This document shows positions 57,842 through 64,000 of a DNA stretch of 64,000 bases, piece by piece. The DNA comes from a bacterium HR11. Its GTDB lineage: Bacteria; Acidobacteriota; HRBIN11. The stretch spans positions 1 to 64,000 of the forward strand of contig BEHN01000011.1 in the NCBI GenBank assembly GCA_002898535.1, written 5' to 3'. Every line of letters starts with the position of its first letter. The first letter of the stretch is position 1. A program made the translations under genes and the position numbers. Under the pieces are notes generated by a model. The model had not been told where the DNA came from and did not search any database. It worked only from the letters and a program-made list of their open reading frames with translations.

Positions 57842-58435
57842 ATGGATCGGGGGTATTCGCCGGACGTACTCCAGGACCTCGTTCCCTTTTGGCTCCAGCA
57901 GTCGGTCGGAGCCCTGGCTCAGCTCGTCGGTCGGCCCCTGCGGTGGCAAGTCGATCATAGCCGTCGGGTAGCCGTCCCGACCGACTTCGCCGGAAGCGCT
58001 GAGCAGGTCGTCGTATACGTGCAGGAACACGAGTCCGACTTCCGCCTCTGGGCGGTCGGATGGCCGGTGCCGACGGCCGTTCAGCTCCTCCGATGGCTTC
58101 GGGTGTCGGACGACGGGCCCCCGTCCGCATCGGCGGCCGGTTCCCTTGCGTGGGTCCTGGACCGGCCGGCGCGGGTCTCGGCCCTCCTGGAGGCCGGCAA
58201 CGTCATGGCCGGTACGTTCTTCACGGCCGTGGCCGGCTTCATGAACCGGGTCCTGATCCCGTCGCCGCCGGACCTGTTCGTCGGTGACGCGGCCACTTGT
58301 CAGACCTATCTGCGGGACCTCGTCGTCCCGGGGGCGGGGACATGGTTCACGATGACGGGGCGACTCGTCGGCGAGGGCCTGGAGCTCCCCCAGTGGATGG
58401 CCGTCTTCATCACAGGTAGGGAGGTAGGGAGATAG
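57842..58435 (+). CDS. cheC: CheC-like CheY-P phosphatase
   Basis: A 197-residue protein. The segment SALLEAGNVMAGTFFTAVAGFMNRVLIPSPPDL matches the CheC signature (E-x-G-N-I..A..N-A-L..P-S-x-P). Only one such E-x2-N motif is clear; an N-terminal partner motif (DLVPFWLQQSVGALAQLVG) is weak, so it may resemble the single-site CheX/CheC class III form. CheC dephosphorylates CheY-P and is stimulated by CheD, which is encoded next. The last residues (REVGR) come from the microsatellite of element E6. Confidence 0.78.
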   Translation: MDRGYSPDVLQDLVPFWLQQSVGALAQLVGRPLRWQVDHSRRVAVPTDFAGSAEQVVVYVQEHESDFRLWAVGWPVPTAVQLLRWLRVSDDGPPSASAAGSLAWVLDRPARVSALLEAGNVMAGTFFTAVAGFMNRVLIPSPPDLFVGDAATCQTYLRDLVVPGAGTWFTMTGRLVGEGLELPQWMAVFITGREVGR

Positions 58436-58757
58436 GGAGATGGGCAGGTCGGCAGATAGGCAGTCGGCAGATGGATAGATAGGCGGGTCGGCGTCTATCC
58501 TCGAAACACTGGCAGTCATGCCGGTGTCCCCCTGTCCTGGCGCCGCCCGTCATGGCGGCGTCCATCCATCCCAACACCGCCCGTCATGGCGGTGTCATCC
58601 TCATGGAACTGGGAGTTATCCCGGTGTCAACCTCAGGGGCAGGTCGGCAGATGGGCAGGTGGCTGAGAATCCCGTATCTTTGAAAAATCGTGCTTCTCGG
58701 ACGTTGGGAAAGGTCGTCCTGATGCCATCCCCACGAACCGAAGGGCTCCACTCAGAC
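58436..58757. mobile_element. Composite element E6, rearranged copy between cheC and cheD
   Basis: GGCAG-type microsatellite (58415-58495), then reverse hairpins acactggc-agtcat-gccggtgt, cgccgccc-gtcat-ggcggcg, acaccgccc-gtcat-ggcggtg and ctggg-agttat-cccggtg (58503-58630), a second short microsatellite, then the right module in forward sense (tttgaaaaatcgtgcttctc) with a degenerate end cgaaccgaagggctc at about 58733-58748. There is no left module. The right end lies about ten bases from the cheD start codon. Confidence 0.6.
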
Positions 58758-59243
58758 ATGGCCGTCGGACGTCACGTCGGCATCGGTCAGTTTGCCGTCG
58801 CCCGGGCGCCGGACTACCTGACGGTCCTGGGCCTCGGTTCCTGCATCGGCCTGTTTGTATGGTCCGACCGCTGGCAGGTCGGGGGCCTCGCCCACATCCT
58901 GTTGCCCTCGGGGCCCTACAGTCAGGACCACATGCCGTGCCGGTATGCCGATACAGCCGTGGACGTCTTGCTGGAGGCGCTTCGACAGGCCGTCGGCTCG
59001 GCCCCCGGCGTTCGCTGGCAGGCCAAGCTCATCGGCGGGGCGACGATGTTCCACCACATCACCCACCCGGCCCTGCGCTCGATCAGCCAGCGCACGGCCG
59101 AAGCCGTCCGGGCGGGTCTCCGACGATACCACGTCCGGGTCGTCGCCGAGGACCTGGGCGGGTTCCACGGGCGTTCCGTCTGGGCCTATCCGGCGACGGG
59201 TGCCGTCCGGGTCCGGACCCATCGGGGGGAGTACTGGCTGTGA
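58758..59243 (+). CDS. cheD: Chemoreceptor glutamine deamidase CheD
   Basis: I place the start at ATG 58758 (MAVGRHVGIGQFAVAR); the open frame upstream is element E6. The 161-residue protein has YLTVLGLGSCIGLFVW with catalytic Cys29, GGLAHILLP with His46, RYADTAVDVLLEAL and AKLIGGATMF, all typical of CheD. It deamidates receptor glutamines and activates CheC. Length is normal. The element's right end takes the place of the expected ribosome binding site. Confidence 0.93.
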   Translation: MAVGRHVGIGQFAVARAPDYLTVLGLGSCIGLFVWSDRWQVGGLAHILLPSGPYSQDHMPCRYADTAVDVLLEALRQAVGSAPGVRWQAKLIGGATMFHHITHPALRSISQRTAEAVRAGLRRYHVRVVAEDLGGFHGRSVWAYPATGAVRVRTHRGEYWL

Positions 59244-59663
59244 GGGTTCGGGCATTCGGCAGGTTGGCAGATAGGCAGTTCGGCAGATAGGCAGGTGGGC
59301 AGTCGGCAGATAGGCAGATGGGCAGTCGGCAGTTCGGCAGGTGGGCCGATGGGCCGGTCGGGCGACGGGCGTCGATCCCCGGCACGCCGGCCTTCATGCC
59401 GGTGCCTTCCTTAGAGAGCCAGCCGTCCTGCGGGCATCATCCTCATGAACCGTCCGTCATGGCCGGGTCAATCCCCTCCGAACACCGCCAGCCATGGCGG
59501 TGTCCATCCCATCTGAACACCGCCCGTCATGGCGGTGTCCATCCCATCTGAACACCGCCAGGGATGGCGGTGTCATCCTTAACAAAGCTTGAACAATCGA
59601 GATCGCTGGACCACCGTTTTCCCTGATGGGAGCACCGTTTCTCCCAATCGAACGGCTCTGTTA
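59244..59663 (-). mobile_element. Composite hairpin-array element E7, reverse orientation
   Basis: Read on the minus strand: end taacagagccgttcgattgg (about 59644-59663), left module to caagctttgttaagg (about 59578), three acaccgcc/ggcggtgt hairpins (loops atccct, atgacg, atggct), the divergent ccggcc, cccgc and ccggc hairpins, the gtcgcccgacc line and a long microsatellite (about 59255-59355). The right module is missing; the element ends at the cheD stop codon. Family F (aattcccggattcccgaact) fills 59715-59750. Confidence 0.65.
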
Positions 59664-59757
59664 CCTTACTACTTCCCGACCTGCCGACCTGCCCATCTGC
59701 CTATCTGCCGACTGCCCATCTGCCGAATTCCCGGATTCCCGAACTGCCGGATCTCTT

Positions 59758-61074
59758 TTACGCGTGGGCCAGGCCCCGGGTCGAGAGGTACAGGTACAGG
59801 GCCGACAGGAGGCCGATGAGGACCAACGTCGGCGACAGGCGCTCCCACCGCCGGAGGAGCAGGACGAGGGCCAGGTACGACAGGATCCCGAAGCACAACC
59901 CCGTGGCGATGCTGTACGTCAGGGGCATCAAGATGATCGTCAGAAACGCCGGGGCCCCCTCGTCCCACCGGGTAAAGTCGATCTCCCGGATATGCTGGAT
60001 CATGTAAATCCCCACGACGACCAGGGCGACGGCCGTCGCATAGGACGGAATGACGGCGATGAGGCCCGAAAAGAAGGGCGCCGTCAGGAAGAACAGGCCC
60101 GTAAACAGGGCCGTCCAACCCGTCCGGCCGCCCGCCGCCACGCCGGCGCCCGACTCGATGTAGGCCGTCACCGTCGAAGTCCCCAGGACGGCCCCCGCCG
60201 TGGCGCCGACCGCATCGGCCATCAGCATCCGGCCCAGGCGGGGAATCTCGCCGTCCCGGGCCAATCCGGCCTGGTAGGCGATCCCCGTCAGCGTCCCGAG
60301 GCCGTCAAAGAGTGCGACATACATGAAGGCAAAGATGGGGAGCCAGTGGACCGGCTGGAGGGCGTCCCGGACGTTCAGCTTCAAGAATACCGGCTCGACG
60401 GAAGGCGGCCGCGTGACCCAGGCCGCCGGCCGTTCGACCCAACCGGCGGCGATGGCGACGAATGTGATGGCCAAAATGACGATCAGAAGGCTTCCCCGGA
60501 CCCGCAGGGCCTCCAGTGCAAAGGCCACGACGAGGCCCGCCAGGGCCAAACCCAGTTCCTTCCGCAAAGGCCCGAACGTTACGAGCGTCGCCGGATGGTC
60601 GACGATGAGCTTCATGTGCTGAAGACCGATGAAGGCGATGAAGAGGCCGATGCCGGCCGGAATCGCCAGCCGCAGGGACAGGGGAATCGCCCGCAGGATC
60701 GCCTCCCGCAGGCCGCCGACCGTGAGGCCGATAAACAGAACGCCGGCCAGAAATACGATCCCCAGGGCCGTCGGCCAGGGGACCTTGTGAATGCCGCAGA
60801 TGGTAAAGGCAAAGAAAGCGTTCAAGCCCATCCCGGGCGCCATCATGATGGGGACTTTCGGCCAGAGAGCCATCAGGAAGCACCCCAGGGCGCTGGCGTA
60901 GCAGGTCACGGCGATGAGGGCATGGCGGTCCATGCCCGTCGTGCTGAGGATGTCGGGGTTGACGGCGATGATGTAGCCGGCCGTCAGGAAGTTCGCCAAG
61001 CCGGCGATGAATTCCCGCCCCATCGACCAGTCCCGGACTTCCGGGGGGACCAACCACTGTCGCCACCGGGCCAT
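59758..61074 (-). CDS. Purine permease, AzgA/PbuG-like (NCS2 superfamily)
   Basis: I place the start at ATG 61074 (MARWRQWLVPPEVRDW), preceded by AAGGAGGTGGGTC; the frame to 61395 is element E8 in reverse. The 438-residue protein has twelve to fourteen membrane spans and the AzgA signatures GREFIAGLANFLTAGYIIAVNPDIL, APGMGLNAFFAFTICG, ALFDGLGTLTGIAYQAGL and GTSTVTAYIESGAGVAAGGRTG. Members import guanine, hypoxanthine or adenine with protons. The substrate is not resolved by eye. Confidence 0.9.
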   Translation of the reverse strand: MARWRQWLVPPEVRDWSMGREFIAGLANFLTAGYIIAVNPDILSTTGMDRHALIAVTCYASALGCFLMALWPKVPIMMAPGMGLNAFFAFTICGIHKVPWPTALGIVFLAGVLFIGLTVGGLREAILRAIPLSLRLAIPAGIGLFIAFIGLQHMKLIVDHPATLVTFGPLRKELGLALAGLVVAFALEALRVRGSLLIVILAITFVAIAAGWVERPAAWVTRPPSVEPVFLKLNVRDALQPVHWLPIFAFMYVALFDGLGTLTGIAYQAGLARDGEIPRLGRMLMADAVGATAGAVLGTSTVTAYIESGAGVAAGGRTGWTALFTGLFFLTAPFFSGLIAVIPSYATAVALVVVGIYMIQHIREIDFTRWDEGAPAFLTIILMPLTYSIATGLCFGILSYLALVLLLRRWERLSPTLVLIGLLSALYLYLSTRGLAHA

Positions 61075-61086
61075 GACCCACCTCCT

Positions 61087-61421
61087 TAACAGAGCCGTTC
61101 GGTTGGGAGAAATGCGGCTCCCATCCGGGAAAACGATGGCCCGGCCATCTCGATTTTTCAAGCTTCCTCCGGATGACCCGGCCATGACGGACGGTTCATG
61201 AGGATGATGCCCGCAGGACGGCGGGCTCTTTACGGAAGCCACCGGCATGACGGCCGGTGTTCCGGGGATAGACGCCCGTCGCCCGACCGGCCCATCTGCC
61301 CACCTGCCGACCTGCCCATCTGCCCACCTGCCCATCTGCCGACTGCCTGAAACATCGTGCTTTCGTAGAGGTGCCCTTTCCACTCTCCATCGCACTTCTC
61401 ACCTCCCGAGTGGCTCTGTTA
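61087..61421 (+). mobile_element. Composite hairpin-array element E8 (335 bp)
   Basis: Ends taacagagccgttcgg (61087-61102) and ccgagtggctctgtta (61406-61421) are inverted repeats matching at 14 of 16 positions, the outer ten perfectly. Order inside: left module to about 61170, no acaccgcc hairpin, the divergent series (ccggcc-atgacg, gcccgc-aggacg-gcgggc, caccggc-atgacg-gccggtg), the gtcgcccgacc line, a microsatellite (about 61290-61345) and the right module tgcctgaaacatcgtgcttt. It lies between the ribosome binding site of the permease and the stop codon of the next gene. Confidence 0.75.
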
Positions 61422-62267
61422 GATTTCTCCTCCCATCGGCTGGCCCGTCGCCGCCAGATAGAGGGCCTGGGCCAGGGCGACCAGCTGTTCATAAAGGGGG
61501 ACCGCCTCGGGGTAAAGCCCTTGGAGGGCGTCCCGGTGCTGGCGGACGGTCGTCCGGTCCCGCCGGGCCCAAGGCCCCGTCAGGTAGAGGATGGGCTCCG
61601 GGTCAGTCGCATGAGACAGGGCCGATTGCAGGAGCACGGCATAGTATTCCCATCGCACATCGGGCTCCAGGCCCGACCGCCGGAGGAGTTCCCGCCCTAA
61701 GGATATCAGGACCAACGGGGCGTTCGCCACCAGGACGGCGACGAGGTGGTAGACGGACCGGAGGTCCGGCGGGATCGCAAACGGCCGGCCGCCCAACTTT
61801 TCGGCTAACTCGAAGAGGTCCGACCGCAGGTCCTCGTCGGCGATGATCCCGAAGGGCGTCCCGGCGACCGTCGTGGGATGCCGGAGCGGGTCCGGAAAGG
61901 CGTTGAGGGGGTGGAAGACGCCCGTCCGGGCCCCGCGCTGATGAAGAGCTTCTAAGAGCTCTCGACCGTGGGCGCCGCTGGAGTGGACGAACGTGTAGCC
62001 GGTCCAGTCCGTCCGCAGGCTGGCCAGCCGCCGGGCCGTCGGCTCGATGGCGTCGTCGCGGACCGTCAAGAAGATCCACCGGGCCCGTTCGACCAATCGC
62101 TGGGTGTCGCCTGTCCAGAGGGGCCAGAGGGGGTCGGGCAATTCTTGCTTCACGCGGGGTCGTTGACTGGAGACGGCGACCAGCGGGAGGCCGGCGTCCA
62201 GGAGGGTTCGAGCCAGTGTGAGGCCCCACCGGCCCAATCCGAATACGGCCATCGGTTCGGTGATCAT
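61419..62267 (-). CDS. Rossmann-fold protein with DUF2520 domain
   Basis: I place the start at ATG 62267 (MITEPMAVFGLGRWGL) after GGGGTGAAGCG. The 282-residue protein has an N-terminal dinucleotide-binding GLGRWG motif, strands WIFLTVRDDAIEPTARRL and FVHSSGAHGRELLEAL, GVFHPLNAFPDP (the H-P-L/M-Q/N motif of the family) and a C-terminal helical domain (SVYHLVAVLVANAPLVLISLGRELL), like Rossmann-like/DUF2520 proteins. Such proteins often neighbour pantothenate or folate genes, but not here. The TAA stop is the terminal triplet of element E8. Confidence 0.85.
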   Translation of the reverse strand: MITEPMAVFGLGRWGLTLARTLLDAGLPLVAVSSQRPRVKQELPDPLWPLWTGDTQRLVERARWIFLTVRDDAIEPTARRLASLRTDWTGYTFVHSSGAHGRELLEALHQRGARTGVFHPLNAFPDPLRHPTTVAGTPFGIIADEDLRSDLFELAEKLGGRPFAIPPDLRSVYHLVAVLVANAPLVLISLGRELLRRSGLEPDVRWEYYAVLLQSALSHATDPEPILYLTGPWARRDRTTVRQHRDALQGLYPEAVPLYEQLVALAQALYLAATGQPMGGEI

Positions 62268-62384
62268 CGCTTCACCCCGAGCGATCTGGCAGGTGGGCAG
62301 TAAGGCCCTAAGGCAGATGGAGAGGTGGGGGCAACCACGGGGGTTGGCCCCACCAAGGGCCGACGCTCCGTCTCTCAGGACGCC

Positions 62385-62440
62385 TGGAGTCATCCCGGCG
62401 TCCGAATGCCGAGCGCCCGCAGTCATGCGGGTGTCCCCCG
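62385..62440. repeat. Two hairpin units upstream of the M16 peptidase
   Basis: gacgcctggagtcatcccgg-cgtc and gcgcccgc-agtcat-gcgggtgt, in reverse orientation, without the left or right module. Otherwise 62268-62564 shows only a trace of GGCAG microsatellite at about 62287. Confidence 0.6.
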
Positions 62441-62564
62441 AGCCCGCGAGCGTCGTCTTTTGAGGGTTGCTCCATTCTCCGGTAGAGACGCGGCCTGTCG
62501 CGTATTAAAATACATCCTCCGAAGTGGAGACGGCACTTCAGGCCTTCCCGACGAGCGTGCCGGT

Positions 62565-63821
62565 ATGCAGCTCCATTGGCTGGAACCCTTACGTGTCGAA
62601 CGGCTGGCCAACGGACTTCAGGTCCTCCTGCTCCCGGACCGGAGGCATCCCGTCGTGGCCGTCGTCGTCTACTACGGCGTCGGGGCCCGGGACGAGCGGC
62701 CCGGTGAGACGGGCTTCGCCCACCTGTTCGAGCACATGATGTTTCAGGCCTCCACGCACGTCGGCAAGAACGAATTCTTCCGCTACATCGAGAGCCACGG
62801 CGGGACCTTCAACGGCAACACGACCCACGACCGGACCGTCTACTATGAGGTCCTCCCGGCGTCCCAGCTTCCCCTGGCCCTGTGGCTCGAGTCGGACCGC
62901 ATGCGGGGCCTGGCCGTGACCCAAGAACACCTGGACAACCAGCGGGACACGGTCAAGGAAGAACGCCGCTTCCGGTATGATAACCAACCTTACATGAAGG
63001 CCTGGATCCGCTTCGGCGAGTTAGCCTATCGGAACTTCGCGAACGCCCATCCCGTCATCGGCTACTATGAGGACCTGGACCGGGCCCGCCTGGAGGCCGT
63101 CTACGACTTCTTTCGACGGCACTACCGTCCGAATCGGGCCGTCCTGGTCGTGGCCGGCGATTTCGAACCCGAGACGGCCCTGGCCTGGATCCGCTATTAT
63201 TTTGAAGACATCGAACCCGGCCCGGAGGTCCCGCCCCCGGACCTGACGGAGCCGGAGCCGCCCGTCGGGGTGCGGGACCGGTGGACCGACCCGAATGCCC
63301 GCCTGCCGGCGCTTTGGGTCGGGTGCCGCATTCCGCCGTGGGGCCATCCGGACTTCTATGCCCTGTGGCTCCTGTACTATGTCCTGTTCGAGGGCCGGGC
63401 CAGCCGCCTGTACCGGATCTGGGTCCAGGAGAAGGCCCGGTGTCTGGAATTTTACGGCGTGTGGGACGGTCGCCGGGGGCCGGGGACGATGAGCAGTCTG
63501 ATCATCGTCCCGCCGGACGCGGACCCCGGGACTTGGCCCGACCGTTTCCGGTCGGAAGTCTTGGAACCTCCAATCTCGGACGAAGAACTCGAGCGGGCCC
63601 GAGCCCTGTGGGTCCGGCACCAGTGGACCCGCTGGCAGGAAGTCCTGGAACGGGCCCTCGACGTCGGGGAGGCGGCCCTCCTGGACGGGGACCCGCGGGC
63701 CGTCGGACGGGACATGGCGGCGGTGTCTGCCGTCCGACGGTCCGACGTCGAGCGGGTCCGGGAGACTTACCTGGCCCCGGACCGAGAGGTCGTCCTGTGG
63801 GTCGAACCAGGAGGCGGATGA
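62565..63821 (+). CDS. M16-family zinc metallopeptidase
   Basis: I place the start at ATG 62565 (MQLHWLEPLRVERLANGLQVLL); the frame to 62325 is repeat DNA. The 418-residue protein has the inverted zinc motif HLFEH at 53-57 (HxxEH) with a downstream Glu region (DTVKEERR, about 130-137), then two homologous alpha/beta halves including NRAVLVVAGDFEPETALAWIRYYFEDIEPG. No signal peptide is evident. M16 enzymes of this size often pair with a second, inactive M16 protein; such a gene would lie beyond the window edge. Confidence 0.9.
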   Translation: MQLHWLEPLRVERLANGLQVLLLPDRRHPVVAVVVYYGVGARDERPGETGFAHLFEHMMFQASTHVGKNEFFRYIESHGGTFNGNTTHDRTVYYEVLPASQLPLALWLESDRMRGLAVTQEHLDNQRDTVKEERRFRYDNQPYMKAWIRFGELAYRNFANAHPVIGYYEDLDRARLEAVYDFFRRHYRPNRAVLVVAGDFEPETALAWIRYYFEDIEPGPEVPPPDLTEPEPPVGVRDRWTDPNARLPALWVGCRIPPWGHPDFYALWLLYYVLFEGRASRLYRIWVQEKARCLEFYGVWDGRRGPGTMSSLIIVPPDADPGTWPDRFRSEVLEPPISDEELERARALWVRHQWTRWQEVLERALDVGEAALLDGDPRAVGRDMAAVSAVRRSDVERVRETYLAPDREVVLWVEPGGG

Positions 63822-63825
63822 CGAG

Positions 63826-64000
63826 TCAGAAAGACCATAGACCCCAGACTACAGGCCATAGACCACGGACAACCAGGGTTACCGGAATGCCGCGTCTCGA
63901 GACAAAGCCAACCAGGCCCTTGCCCACTTCCTCATTTGCCAAACTGGCGAATTGTCGAATGCCTGAGACGGGTCTATGGTCCATGGTCTGTGGTCTGTGG
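63826..64000. repeat. Family D repeats at the right edge
   Basis: accatagaccccagactaca and ccatagaccacggac at 63832-63870, and, in the opposite sense, ggtctatggtccatggtctg at 63972-64000. The stretch between them (63871-63971) contains no recognisable gene. Confidence 0.75.

Noticed and set aside
59626-61089. Plus-strand 487-codon frame antisense to the purine permease
   Set aside because: Charged low-complexity translation typical of the antisense of a membrane protein gene.

Overview
The window is high-GC DNA from a Gram-negative, didermic bacterium. It encodes a Wza-type export channel, an outer-membrane beta-barrel protein, secreted or lipoprotein-like proteins and type IV pilin-like proteins. 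The carboxypeptidase-regulatory-like protein, the pilin/TPR cluster and the overall gene style are compatible with Acidobacteriota or a similar thermophilic soil or hot-spring lineage, but there is no rRNA or other strong taxonomic marker, so this is a guess.

Layout. (1) 2-313: the 3' end of a TnpB-like gene, cut by the window edge. (2) 479-23514, all on the minus strand: an almost complete Wzx/Wzy-type exopolysaccharide locus. It holds a Wzc-like co-polymerase/kinase, a Wza channel, an outer-membrane barrel, a WecA-like initiating transferase, six GT4 glycosyltransferases, Wzy, Wzx, four methyltransferases (one frameshifted at a G8 tract), a secreted protein of unknown function, a remnant of gmd and a sugar-nucleotide epimerase. 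(3) 23739-24208: a hicBA module bracketed by 79-bp direct repeats. (4) 25483-34627: a second Wzy-like protein fused to a TPR region, a Uma2 nuclease-fold protein, tRNA-Leu(TAA), dnaJ, a repeat coiled-coil protein and a beta-propeller-like secreted protein. (5) 34671-39820, minus strand: a RelE-type toxin-antitoxin pair, lysC, asd and thrC, with a well-formed SAM-I riboswitch far upstream of thrC. (6) 40103-48411: M28 peptidase, thiD, a PilP/GspC-like protein, tadA, two prepilins, a TPR protein and a long paralogue of the coiled-coil protein. (7) 48617-51706: a membrane-fused spermidine-synthase-like protein. (8) 51929-59243, plus strand: a chemotaxis locus (cheR, mcp, cheW, cheY, cheA, cheC, cheD) with no cheB and no flagellar genes. 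(9) 59758-63821: purine permease, DUF2520 protein and M16 peptidase.

How the genes work together. The left third builds, modifies, flips, polymerises and exports a polysaccharide. The chemotaxis locus lies about 5.4 kb from the pilin cluster, with the coiled-coil and spermidine-synthase-like genes between them, and may steer pilus-based surface movement. The amino-acid genes link aspartate to threonine and methionine under probable S-adenosylmethionine control.

The most unusual feature is the intergenic DNA. Nearly every gap is filled with degenerate repeat families of short period, and at least eight copies of a composite element lie between 24.4 and 61.4 kb. A complete copy has terminal inverted repeats, a conserved left module, a polar array of 8-bp-stem hairpins whose inner stem bases covary, a GGCAG-type microsatellite and a conserved right module. 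Small accessory genes (GxxExxY, hicBA, the short coiled-coil gene) sit between direct copies of other repeats. I know of no described family matching the hairpin-array element, but no search was possible.
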